DNA of 64,000 nt, taken from NCBI RefSeq assembly GCF_050937815.1, contig NZ_JACDIJ010000002.1, positions 124,001 through 188,000 of the forward strand, read 5' to 3'. The DNA comes from Treponema_C sp050937815. Its GTDB lineage: Bacteria > Spirochaetota > Spirochaetia > Treponematales > Treponemataceae. Positions 25,426 through 33,225 of the stretch are shown here, one piece after another. A program made the position numbers and the translations under genes. Position 1 is the first letter of the stretch; each line of letters opens with the position of its first letter. The notes beneath the pieces were generated by a model. It saw nothing but the letters and a program-made list of their open reading frames with translations. It did no database searches and was not told the DNA's origin.

Positions 25426-26316
25426 ATGATTTTAAAAAAACTTGATATACATGCACACGTGTTGCAAGAAAAAATGTTCCCTTGCATGGCGGACGGAACG
25501 GTATACGGTCTTACGTGCGACGAACTGCGATTAATGTACGATAAAATCAATGTAGAAAAAGGCGTTGCCTTGCCGCTCGTTTCTCCGGAGCACATGTCGG
25601 ATCAATTTACAAATAAAGATGCATATCGGTGTTGTATGGAACATCCCGATACCATCGGCTGGTGGTTTTGCAACATCGATCCGCGTTGGTTGACGAACAA
25701 TCCGCAGGCGGACCTTTCTCTTATTATTGAGTATTATAAAAGCCTCGGTGCAAAAGGTATCGGGGAATTCACCGCCAATCTTCCCGTAGACGATCCGATG
25801 ATGCAAAACGTATTTTATCATGCGCAAAAGTGCAATATGCCGGTTTTGTTTCATGTAGGGAAACAAGGTGACGACTATGGAATGGTAGACGATCTTGGCT
25901 TGCCGAAAATCGAGGCGACATTACAAAAGTTTCCGAAGTTAAAACTTATAGGCCACAGTCATAAATGGTGGTCTGAAATAAGCGGCGATTGTACATGGGA
26001 AAACAGAGGAGGAAATCCGGTCGGCCCGGTTGTTCCGGGCGGAAGAGTCGTTGAGCTTATGCGGACATATCCGAATATGCTTGCAGATCTCTCGGCGGGT
26101 TCGGGAGAAAACGCCATCATGCGGGATCCCGAATTCGGCTATACATTTCTTGAAGAATTCCAAGATAAACTTTTTTTCGGCGTCGATTATTGCTGTATAA
26201 GTAATTTTAGGAAATTGTCTGCTTTTTTGGATCATGCCGTTGAATCACACCGGATAAGTCAAACGTGTTACAATAAAATATGCCGTGAAAACCTGCTTGC
26301 ACTGTTAGGGGAGTAA
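25426..26316 (+). CDS. Amidohydrolase-2 family metal-dependent hydrolase
   Basis: The 296-residue protein has the TIM-barrel amidohydrolase metal pattern: LDIHAHVL with HxH, PVLFHVGKQG with the third His, LIGHSHKWW with the fourth, and FFGVDYC with the catalytic Asp. Members hydrolyse or decarboxylate small substrates. It lies 35 bases after the second HAD gene and is the last gene of the ABC operon. A role in breaking down the imported, dephosphorylated compound is a reasonable guess. Confidence 0.8.
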   Translation: MILKKLDIHAHVLQEKMFPCMADGTVYGLTCDELRLMYDKINVEKGVALPLVSPEHMSDQFTNKDAYRCCMEHPDTIGWWFCNIDPRWLTNNPQADLSLIIEYYKSLGAKGIGEFTANLPVDDPMMQNVFYHAQKCNMPVLFHVGKQGDDYGMVDDLGLPKIEATLQKFPKLKLIGHSHKWWSEISGDCTWENRGGNPVGPVVPGGRVVELMRTYPNMLADLSAGSGENAIMRDPEFGYTFLEEFQDKLFFGVDYCCISNFRKLSAFLDHAVESHRISQTCYNKICRENLLALLGE

Positions 26317-26475
26317 CGCACGATTCGCCGCCGGTATTTTGTTTTAATACTTTTATACTAGGATTTTAAAGCAAAACGTGTTATACTCATATGTATACAT
26401 TATAGATGTGACGGTATCTAAAAGTATCGGTTTTCGGATACGCGGTACTGCCCGATAAAAATTCTAGGAGAAAAA

Positions 26476-27117
26476 ATGGAAACCAATGCATTTATCGATC
26501 ATACCATTTTAAAAGCGGATGCCCGTGAAGCGGACATTATTCGTTTATGCGCCGAAGCAAAGCAGTATAAGTTTTGTTCGGTGTGCGTCAATTCCTGTTG
26601 GGTGCCGCTTGCCGCCCGCGAATTAAACGGCACGGATGTAAAAGTGTGCTCGGTTATCGGGTTTCCTCTCGGCGCTATGTCTTGTGAAGCGAAGGTTTTT
26701 GAAGCGAAGTCCGCCGTCGAACACGGCGCCGCTGAAATCGACATGGTTATCAATGTAGGCTTTTTAAAAGACGGAAAATATAAAGAAGTTGAAGAAGAAA
26801 TCCGTGCAATAAAAAAAGCAATCGGAAACGCCGTTCTTAAAGTTATCATAGAAACCTGCTACTTAACCGACGCCGAAAAACGCAAAGCGTGCGAGCTTTC
26901 AGTTGCTGCAAAGGCCGATTTCGTTAAAACGTCAACGGGATTCGGAACGGGCGGGGCAACCTTTGAAGACGTGCACCTTATGCTCGATACGGTAAACGGA
27001 AAGGCGAAGGTAAAAGCGTCCGGAGGCGTACGGGATGCCGAAACCGCAAAAAAATACATAGCTATGGGCGTTATGCGTCTCGGTACAAGCAGCGGTATTA
27101 AAATTGTAGAGGGTTAA
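26476..27117 (+). CDS. deoC: Deoxyribose-phosphate aldolase
   Basis: The 213-residue enzyme is a DeoC. IDHTILKADA, CVNSCWVPLA and VIGFPLGAMS occur early. VLKVIIETCYLTDAEK holds the proton-relay Lys, and FVKTSTGFGTGGATFEDV the Schiff-base Lys, followed by VKASGGVRD. It splits 2-deoxyribose-5-phosphate into glyceraldehyde-3-phosphate and acetaldehyde for nucleoside salvage. CTAGGAG precedes the ATG. A 160-base gap before it separates it from the ABC operon, and cdd follows. Confidence 0.96.
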   Translation: METNAFIDHTILKADAREADIIRLCAEAKQYKFCSVCVNSCWVPLAARELNGTDVKVCSVIGFPLGAMSCEAKVFEAKSAVEHGAAEIDMVINVGFLKDGKYKEVEEEIRAIKKAIGNAVLKVIIETCYLTDAEKRKACELSVAAKADFVKTSTGFGTGGATFEDVHLMLDTVNGKAKVKASGGVRDAETAKKYIAMGVMRLGTSSGIKIVEG

Positions 27118-27179
27118 AGTATGCGTCTAAAACAGCGCCGCTTACTTTAATGTGAGTTTTATTTAATGAAGGTTAAATT

Positions 27180-27578
27180 ATGAAAAGCGATGCCGAAATG
27201 GTTAAAATTGCCTTAAAAGCGCGCGAAAAAGCATACGTACCCTATTCTCATTTTAAAGTCGGAGCGGCCTTGGAAACAAAGGACGGGCGTGTATACGAAG
27301 GCTGTAATATCGAAAATGCATCTTACGGTTTGACAAACTGCGCCGAACGCACGGCGTTTTTTGCGGCTTTGGCCGACGGCTGCCGTCCCGGAGATTTTGT
27401 AAAACTTGCCGTTGTCGGTCAAACGGAAGACGTCATTTCACCCTGCGGTGCGTGCCGGCAGGTTATTTCGGAACTCGGCGAAAACTGCGAAATTGTTTTG
27501 GCAAACCTGGACGGTAAAATGCAAAAAACGGATATTCGCAAACTGCTTCCCGGTGCTTTCGGAGCAGCCGATTTATAA
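27180..27578 (+). CDS. cdd: Cytidine deaminase
   Basis: The 132-residue homotetrameric-type enzyme has the zinc motifs CNIENASYGLTNCAERTAF (Cys and catalytic Glu) and SPCGACRQVISEL (two Cys). YSHFKVGAAL is the substrate loop. It deaminates cytidine and deoxycytidine to uridines. Located 62 bases after deoC on the same strand, it fits nucleoside catabolism. Confidence 0.96.
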   Translation: MKSDAEMVKIALKAREKAYVPYSHFKVGAALETKDGRVYEGCNIENASYGLTNCAERTAFFAALADGCRPGDFVKLAVVGQTEDVISPCGACRQVISELGENCEIVLANLDGKMQKTDIRKLLPGAFGAADL

Positions 27579-27616
27579 TCGCTGTCTGCACTGACAAAGC
27601 GCACGGACAATTGCGG

Positions 27617-27645
27617 TTGACAAAAGCAAAAAACGGCCTTATACT
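27617..27645 (+). promoter_or_regulatory. Promoter of vapD
   Basis: Consensus TTGACA (27617-27622) and TATACT (27640-27645) are 17 bases apart. The predicted start near 27652 gives a leader of about 14 bases. Confidence 0.8.
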
Positions 27646-27665
27646 TGTTTTAGGTAATATAGTGT

Positions 27666-28094
27666 ATGTATGCAATTGACTGTGATTTGGAACAGGATTT
27701 ATTGGTAAAATGTGATCCTAAAACTTATCGGGCGATTTCTGCGGAAGTGAAAAGAGTTTTGGCCGATTACGGGTTTTCCTCGTGTACGGGTTCGGTTTTT
27801 TGGGGAACTGAAAATATAGACGGAGTCAGCGCTTTTCGCTGCATTTTCGCTCTTAACGAACTGACAAAAAAATATTCGTGTTTACACGCGAGTTTAAAGA
27901 ACGTAAAAATACTCGAAATCGATGAAGATTTTTCTCCTGAATTATCCCCCCCCCCCCCCCCTGAGAAAGATGGCGTAATTTTTTGTAATGTAAAGAAAAA
28001 CAGGAAGCGCAGCGGAAAGTTTTGCACAATAAAAAAGCTGCCGAAGCCGGCAGCTTTTTTGTCAGGCGCCAATCAGAATCGAACTGATGCATAA
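27666..28094 (+). CDS. vapD: VapD-family ribonuclease toxin with 3' poly-C tract (extended frame as sequenced)
   Basis: Residues 1-93 match VapD: MYAIDCDLEQD at the start, then VLADYGFSSCTGSVFWG and ASLKNVKILEIDEDF at the end. VapD is a Cas2-fold ribonuclease of about 95 residues. Here codon 94 enters a run of 16 Cs (27946-27961). With 16 Cs the frame reads five prolines and 40 further residues through a terminator and into the tRNA-Cys gene, surely not a natural C-terminus. With 15 Cs translation would end after LRKMA, with 17 at a TGA right after the tract. The functional protein is likely 98-103 residues. The catalytic Asp near the N-terminus is present (residue 5 or 7). No antitoxin partner is adjacent. 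Confidence 0.85.
   Translation: MYAIDCDLEQDLLVKCDPKTYRAISAEVKRVLADYGFSSCTGSVFWGTENIDGVSAFRCIFALNELTKKYSCLHASLKNVKILEIDEDFSPELSPPPPPEKDGVIFCNVKKNRKRSGKFCTIKKLPKPAAFLSGANQNRTDA
27946..27961. repeat. Homopolymeric C16 tract at the 3' end of vapD
   Basis: Sixteen consecutive Cs lie inside the vapD frame. Tracts of this length slip during replication and are a known cause of phase variation in treponemes and other host-associated bacteria. A sequencing length error is also possible. Confidence 0.95.
28031..28060. terminator. Bidirectional terminator between vapD and tRNA-Cys
   Basis: GCTGCCG (28037-28043) and CGGCAGC (28048-28054) form a stem with a four-base loop, flanked by six As and six Ts. 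It can end both vapD on the plus strand and tRNA-Cys on the minus strand. Confidence 0.85.
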
Positions 28095-28135
28095 CGGTTT
28101 TGCAGACCGCTCCCTTACCGCTTGGGTATGGCGCC
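28064..28135 (-). tRNA. tRNA-Cys (anticodon GCA)
   Basis: On the minus strand the acceptor GGCGCCA pairs with TGGCGCC. The anticodon stem GCGGT/ACCGT has loop CTGCAAA with anticodon GCA, and the T loop reads TTCGATT. The discriminator is T, as expected for Cys, and CCA is not encoded. Confidence 0.95.
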
Positions 28136-28218
28136 GTATCATTAAGTGTTTAAATAGTATATAGGTTTTTGCCGGTCTTGTCTAGTATTAAATTTCGATT
28201 TTATGTATACTTGTTTTT

Positions 28219-29958
28219 ATGACCTCTTTGGATAAAGGCCGGCTTGCCGTCCATAAGGTTTTTGCCGGCGCTTTAACTTTTTTCTTTTTTATTTGCGTTC
28301 CGCTTGCGGCAATTTCCGAAACGGAAAAAATCGATTTTTGGAGCGATTATCCGAATGAAGAACTTGCCGATGCTATTTGTTTACGCATGAGTGAAGAAGA
28401 GCTTTTTGCTCAAATCCTTATGTTCGGATGGGCGGGACAAGAACCTTCTCCGCTTTTAATCCGCTGGGTGGAAGAACGCGAATTGGGCAGTGTAAAAGTA
28501 TTCGGCTGGAACACGGATGATATTGTTCTTGTGGCAAAATCGGTAACCCGGTTGCAGGAAAAAGCGCAAGCCGGGCGGTTTAAAATACCTCTCTATGTTG
28601 CAACGGATCAAGAAGGCGGTTCCATTCGTCATGTTAAGGGAAGAACCAGCGATACGCCCGGTAATTTGGCAATAGGGGCGGCGGCCTATCCTGCGGATGC
28701 ATGGTATAGCGGTTATTATATAGCGCAGGAACTTCGAGCTTTGGGAATAAATATGAATTTTGCTCCGACGCTTGATTTGTACACAAATTTTAATTCAACT
28801 GTTATAGGAACGCGCTCTTTTGATTTTGATCCGGATTTTACCGGTGTAATGGGAGCTTCTTTTGCCGCCGGTTCGATGACGGCCGGAGTTATTCCTACCG
28901 CAAAGCATTTTCCCGGGCACGGCGATACGGGAGCCGATTCTCACGGAAAACTTCCGGTTATCGATATTGACTTAAAAACGCTTGAATCTCGCGAACTGGT
29001 GCCCTTTCAATATTTAATTAAGGGGAACATCCCCGCTATTATGTCGGGCCACTTAAATTTTCCTCATATTCTTCCGGGAAACAAACCTGCATCTCTTTCT
29101 TCCTTTTTTTTAACGGATATTTTACGCAGTAAAATGGGGTTTAAGGGGTTAATTATAACCGATGATATGATGATGAACGGGGCAACCTCTTATACGGGGG
29201 CGGTGTCGGCTGCGGTTTCTTTGGCCGTTGAAGCGGGAAATGATATTGTTATTTCATCTACAACGGCGCAGTGGGAAGATGCCTTATGGCGGAACAATAT
29301 AGATCGGATGAAAACGGATGTCCGGTTTAAAAAAAACGTATTCAATGCCGCACGCAGGGTCGTTCTTTCAAAGCTGAATTATTTTAAAGGAGAAAATCCG
29401 GTTCCGCTTTTTCCCGATATACATGCCGTTAACGCATCCGTTCCCGCTCCCGATGCCGAAACTTTTTTTACCGCTCAAGCCGCCCGCTCCATAACACTCT
29501 ATAAATCCGAACAGTTTCCTTATGTACCGCAAAACGCTGCAAACGATCGAATCCTCGCAGTCGGCCAGTTTCAGGATTTTTTTCGTGAAACGTCGCAGCG
29601 CTATCCTCATGCGCGGTACTTTTTTTTCGCTTATTCTCTTGATTCCGAACAAATACGGGAAAAAGCCGAAGACCTTGTATACGCCGCGCGCAATTTCGAT
29701 ACGATTATATTATGTGTTGCGAACGACACGGCACGAAAAATAGTATCCTTGTCGGCACCCCGCCTTTCCGGACAAGGAAAAAAACTAATCGTTATATCGG
29801 TGCTGGAACCTGTTCACGTTCTCGATTTTTCATGGGCGGATACCATTCTTCTTGCGTACAGTTATTCCGTCTTTTCTTTTCGTGCCGCACTTTCGGCTTT
29901 AGCGGGCGATTTTGCTCCGCAAGGACGGCTGCCCTTGAATATTCGGGAACGCCGGTGA
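28219..29958 (+). CDS. Glycoside hydrolase family 3, beta-N-acetylhexosaminidase type
   Basis: The 579-residue protein has an N-terminal signal peptide or anchor (ALTFFFFICVPLAAI). It has a GH3 domain with DQEGGSIRHVKG, the NagZ motif KHFPGHGDTGADSHG (His-Asp general acid/base of bacterial NagZ) and ITDDMMM with the nucleophile Asp. A C-terminal alpha/beta domain of about 180 residues follows. It removes N-acetylglucosamine from cell-wall or host glycans outside the cytoplasm, which would feed nagAB. A TATACT box at 28206-28211 ends seven bases before the ATG. The stop overlaps the next gene (GTGA). Confidence 0.9.
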   Translation: MTSLDKGRLAVHKVFAGALTFFFFICVPLAAISETEKIDFWSDYPNEELADAICLRMSEEELFAQILMFGWAGQEPSPLLIRWVEERELGSVKVFGWNTDDIVLVAKSVTRLQEKAQAGRFKIPLYVATDQEGGSIRHVKGRTSDTPGNLAIGAAAYPADAWYSGYYIAQELRALGINMNFAPTLDLYTNFNSTVIGTRSFDFDPDFTGVMGASFAAGSMTAGVIPTAKHFPGHGDTGADSHGKLPVIDIDLKTLESRELVPFQYLIKGNIPAIMSGHLNFPHILPGNKPASLSSFFLTDILRSKMGFKGLIITDDMMMNGATSYTGAVSAAVSLAVEAGNDIVISSTTAQWEDALWRNNIDRMKTDVRFKKNVFNAARRVVLSKLNYFKGENPVPLFPDIHAVNASVPAPDAETFFTAQAARSITLYKSEQFPYVPQNAANDRILAVGQFQDFFRETSQRYPHARYFFFAYSLDSEQIREKAEDLVYAARNFDTIILCVANDTARKIVSLSAPRLSGQGKKLIVISVLEPVHVLDFSWADTILLAYSYSVFSFRAALSALAGDFAPQGRLPLNIRERR

Positions 29959-30896
29959 ATACCTTTGCCGTCGAACCCGTCAGTGAAAAGGATTTGCCGG
30001 ACGTACGGGATTTTTTAACTCGTTATGAATTTTTATGTACCGCTTTAACCGCTCTCTTTGTTCGGCGGAGGACACAGGATTCTTCGCTGCAGTTTTTTCT
30101 TCCGCGCTCCGGAACTTGCAGTCTTGTACGGTTAAAAAAGAAAACGGGAAAAGACTTCCTTATAGGTGTGCTGTATATATCGCCTTGCGGCCTCGTATAT
30201 CACTGTCTGCCTTTTTTTGAAAAAAATGCAAAAGACTTTTTTTTCGGTACCGAAGATTCTTTTGCTCAACTAAAACATTTGCTTTCGAATGTGTTCAAAA
30301 ATGTGCCGATATCGAGTATTGTGGGATCTGCGCCGGCAAGTCTTTTTTTGGAAAATTGTTTTAACCGCCGCGCAAAAGAATACCGTACATATAAACTTAT
30401 GAAACTTATAACAGACAGCCGAAAGGCTGCCGAATATGGAGATTTAAGTTTTGCCGCACCTCAAAAGAATATATCGATTTTGCGTTGCCTTCCCGAACAT
30501 GGGGCGGCTTTATTTCCCCTGATAAAGGCGTATTATGAAGAAGAAGTTTTTTCGGCATATGTAAAAACGGAAGAGGATGTGCTCCGGCGGCTTTTTGCAG
30601 GAAAGCTCAAAACGCAAATTATTTTAGGCTTAACCGTGCCTCCCGGTTTTTTTGCAGCAACGGCGGGAACCGCCGCTATCGGCATGCGTTATGCACAGTT
30701 GGGGGGAGTATATACGATCCCGGCGTTTCGTCGGCGCGGCTTTGCCTGTTTATTGGTTTCCCGCTTATGTACCGAACTGCAAAAAAACGGCTATACACCC
30801 GTTCTTTTTACGGACACAAAGAATACGGCCGCCTATTCTCTTTATACATCCTGCGGATTTTCCGTTTGCGGCGATTACAGAATAGCGTATTTTTAG
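29955..30896 (+). CDS. GNAT-family N-acetyltransferase
   Basis: The 313-residue protein ends in a GNAT domain. AQLGGVYTIPAFRRRGFACLLVSRL is the acetyl-CoA loop (RRRGFA), followed by VLFTDTKNTAAYSLYTSCGF. The first 190 residues form a second, weaker GNAT-like or unknown domain. The open frame extends far upstream inside the GH3 gene; the GTG at 29955 overlapping the GH3 stop fits coupling and is chosen. The acceptor is unknown. A 41-base direct repeat begins at its last two codons. Confidence 0.75.
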   Translation: MNTFAVEPVSEKDLPDVRDFLTRYEFLCTALTALFVRRRTQDSSLQFFLPRSGTCSLVRLKKKTGKDFLIGVLYISPCGLVYHCLPFFEKNAKDFFFGTEDSFAQLKHLLSNVFKNVPISSIVGSAPASLFLENCFNRRAKEYRTYKLMKLITDSRKAAEYGDLSFAAPQKNISILRCLPEHGAALFPLIKAYYEEEVFSAYVKTEEDVLRRLFAGKLKTQIILGLTVPPGFFAATAGTAAIGMRYAQLGGVYTIPAFRRRGFACLLVSRLCTELQKNGYTPVLFTDTKNTAAYSLYTSCGFSVCGDYRIAYF

Positions 30897-30928
30897 CGGC
30901 AAAACAGTTTCAAAATGAAAAGAGGCGT
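30888..30928. repeat. 41-base direct repeat, left copy
   Basis: This segment starts in the last codons of the acetyltransferase gene (TATTTTTAGCGGCAAAACAG is its first half). It matches 36120-36160 at 38 of 41 positions. The two copies bracket the sugar-acid island. Confidence 0.9.
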
Positions 30929-31007
30929 GATAAAGAAGGGTGTCTTTAGCATTCTTGCACATAAAATTGTTTTGCTGTAGAATAAATTTATTAAGGTTTA
31001 TTAGAGA

Positions 31008-31017
31008 TTGTATACAA
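31008..31017. promoter_or_regulatory. Candidate GntR operator upstream of its gene
   Basis: TTGTATACAA is a perfect 10-bp palindrome. Its GTATAC core is shared with the larger palindrome in the island promoter at 36047-36068, and resembles the sites of UxuR/ExuR-type FCD regulators. Confidence 0.5.
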
Positions 31018-31085
31018 GGTTATAGGCGACACATATACTATAAAACGGAAAGTAGTTTTATGGCATTAATTTGCAGGATCGATAA

Positions 31086-31775
31086 ATGAATAAAAAAATT
31101 ATAAGCGGAACCATCAAAGATCAAGTATATAAATATTTGAAAGATGAAATATGCAATCGAAATTTTGCCCCGGGGTATTGGTTACAGGAACAAGAAATTG
31201 CAAAACAATTAGGGGTCAGCCGATCTCCCGTTAGAGAAGCAATTAAACATCTAGCAATGGATGGACTTGTAATAGAACTTCCTAATAAAGGATCTTATGT
31301 TCGAGAATTTACACAAAAAGATGTTCTTGACGCTTGCGATTTACGCTTGATGATGGAAACATATGCATTAGGTCAGTGTCAAGATAATTTAACAAAAGAA
31401 AATTTGCATTCATTGGAAGAGTTTTTAGCTAATTTTAATTACTATTATGAAAAAAATGATTTAAAAGAATATATCAATGTGGATACAGAATTTCATCAAT
31501 TTATGGTATCCCTTAGTACAAACGGAATGATAAGTGTTGCTTATAATCGTTTGCAACCGCTGTTTCAACCCTTTCGTATTTATTCATTGGTTGAAAGACG
31601 GCGTTTTGATGATTCAATAGGGGAACATAAAAGAATTATTGAAGCCTTGTTAAAAAAAGATATAGAAAAAGCGATAAGCGAAAATATGAAACACTTGGAA
31701 TCTGTGCGTAATCAAACACTTGAAATGTATAAAAATCGTTACCATGAAACAATAGAAAAAGGGTTCATTGAATGA
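31086..31775 (+). CDS. GntR-family (FCD/FadR subfamily) transcriptional regulator
   Basis: The 229-residue protein has an N-terminal winged helix (LQEQEIAKQLGVSRSPVREAIKHLAMDGLV). An all-helical FCD domain follows, with metal and ligand residues in DTEFHQFM, GEHKRIIEAL and the late MKHLESV. FCD regulators usually sense sugar acids or other organic acids, matching the convergent GntP, UxaA and LarA genes. It reads toward gntP, with a shared terminator between. It probably binds GTATAC palindromes at both ends of the island. Confidence 0.88.
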   Translation: MNKKIISGTIKDQVYKYLKDEICNRNFAPGYWLQEQEIAKQLGVSRSPVREAIKHLAMDGLVIELPNKGSYVREFTQKDVLDACDLRLMMETYALGQCQDNLTKENLHSLEEFLANFNYYYEKNDLKEYINVDTEFHQFMVSLSTNGMISVAYNRLQPLFQPFRIYSLVERRRFDDSIGEHKRIIEALLKKDIEKAISENMKHLESVRNQTLEMYKNRYHETIEKGFIE

Positions 31776-31792
31776 ATTTCAACGAACCCTTT
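31758..31792. terminator. Bidirectional terminator between gntR and gntP genes
   Basis: AAAGGGTTC-a-TTGAA pairs with TTCAA-c-GAACCCTTT around a short loop. On the minus strand it is followed by TTTTT. It overlaps the end of the regulator gene. Confidence 0.75.
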
Positions 31793-31810
31793 GTGTCACC
31801 TTTCCGGATT

Positions 31811-33187
31811 TTAAAAAATGAAGTTTAAAATAATCAAAACTAAAAAACCTGTTGTCGAAAGAGTTAGAACTGCACCAAACCAATTTTGAAACATGTCTTT
31901 CATTTCCGTTAATCCAGTTGTCTTGTTTACAACCCAAAAATAACTGTCATGTATATTAGTGATACCGATAGAGCCTATACAACAAGCAAGACCTGCTAAA
32001 TAAGGATTGACTGTTGCCATCGATAGAATGATAGGTGCTGTAATGGAACCTGCTGTTAACATACCTACAGTTGCAGAGCCGCTCACAATTCGAAGCAAAT
32101 ATGCTATTACAAAGGGGAGAAGTATACCTGGAATATGAGCTTCTACCAATAAAGATGCTATTGCTGTTCCGGCGCCGCTGTCTTTAAGAACTTGTCCAAG
32201 AGCTCCGCCTGCGCCTGTAACAAAGACAATTACTCCTGCTTGTTGAATCGATGTTTCAAAAAGCGAGATGACTTTTTTTCGTTCGATTTTTCCGGCAAGT
32301 CCGTAAATGGCAATTAAAACACCTATTCCTACTGCAACTATAGGATCTCCTATCAATGAGATAATAAATTTGGGGGGGCCACTTAAACCGATTGCATTTG
32401 CAATTGTATTCAATAGGATTAAAATGATCGGAATAATGATAGGCGCAAAAGAAATAAAAGTACCCGGCAACCCTTCTTCAGAAAGTGCAATGGTTTGCGC
32501 CATTTCGGCTTGTGTATATTGGCGGTCGATTAATATCGAAGAGTCTTGCGGGTCCGGGCGTTTATTCAGTTTCTTTCCAACCCATTTTGCATATAATAAT
32601 CCAGAAACTGAAATTGGAATAGATATAAGCAGGCTGATAAGAATAAACTTTCCGATATCAAGACCGAAAAACTGTACTATAGCTAAAGGTCCGGGAGTTG
32701 GCGGTACTAAAGAATGTGTTACGAGTAATGCTGTACCAAGAGCACAGCTGATTGTGATAACACTTTTTCCTGTATTACGAGATAAGGATTTGGAAAGAGG
32801 CGATAAAATCACAAAAGCGGAATCGCAAAATACAGGGATGGATACCAGAAAACCGGTAATTGCCATTGCGATTTCTTCTTTCCCCTTTCCGAGCAGTTTG
32901 ATAAACGTAATAGCCATTTTCTTTGCTGCCCCGCTGTGTTCAAAAATAACGCCCATCATTACACCGAAACCTATGATTATACCAATGCTGCCGAGAGTAC
33001 CTCCAAAACCGGCTTTAATGGCACCGATGATCTTATTTGTCGGTAAGCCTACAATTAATCCGGCAATAACCGAACCGATAATCATTGCGAGAAACACATG
33101 AATTTTCGTTTTTGTGACAAAATAAAAAATCAAGCCAATTGAAATCGCTAAGCCGATGAGTACCCGCAATACGTTTACATCATCCAT
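31811..33187 (-). CDS. GntP-family sugar-acid permease
   Basis: The 458-residue membrane protein has 12-14 helices and the GntP/GntT pattern, with SLVPPTPGPLAIVQFF, GFGVMMGVIFEHSGAA and GSATVGMLTAGSI. The family takes up gluconate, fructuronate and other hydroxy acids with protons at the inner membrane. AGGAGG precedes the ATG. It is the last gene of the minus-strand operon that starts with larA, so it probably supplies that pathway's substrate. The exact acid is not readable. Confidence 0.92.
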   Translation of the reverse strand: MDDVNVLRVLIGLAISIGLIFYFVTKTKIHVFLAMIIGSVIAGLIVGLPTNKIIGAIKAGFGGTLGSIGIIIGFGVMMGVIFEHSGAAKKMAITFIKLLGKGKEEIAMAITGFLVSIPVFCDSAFVILSPLSKSLSRNTGKSVITISCALGTALLVTHSLVPPTPGPLAIVQFFGLDIGKFILISLLISIPISVSGLLYAKWVGKKLNKRPDPQDSSILIDRQYTQAEMAQTIALSEEGLPGTFISFAPIIIPIILILLNTIANAIGLSGPPKFIISLIGDPIVAVGIGVLIAIYGLAGKIERKKVISLFETSIQQAGVIVFVTGAGGALGQVLKDSGAGTAIASLLVEAHIPGILLPFVIAYLLRIVSGSATVGMLTAGSITAPIILSMATVNPYLAGLACCIGSIGITNIHDSYFWVVNKTTGLTEMKDMFQNWFGAVLTLSTTGFLVLIILNFIF

Positions 33188-33225
33188 TTGTTTCCTCCTT
33201 TATCTTGACAGGATTAAAAAACCTG

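Noticed and set aside
27947..28094. C-terminal 40 residues of the vapD frame as a real protein extension
   Set aside because: They are encoded by a terminator hairpin and the antisense strand of tRNA-Cys and depend on the exact length of the poly-C tract.
29712..29954. N-terminal extension of the GNAT frame inside the GH3 gene
   Set aside because: It is out of frame with the GH3 gene, rich in Arg, Cys and Phe, and has no domain. The GTG overlapping the GH3 stop is the natural start.
32307..33101. 264-residue plus-strand frame opposite the GntP gene
   Set aside because: It is a shadow of the hydrophobic permease; the Pro-, Ile- and Lys-rich product has no family match or ribosome site.
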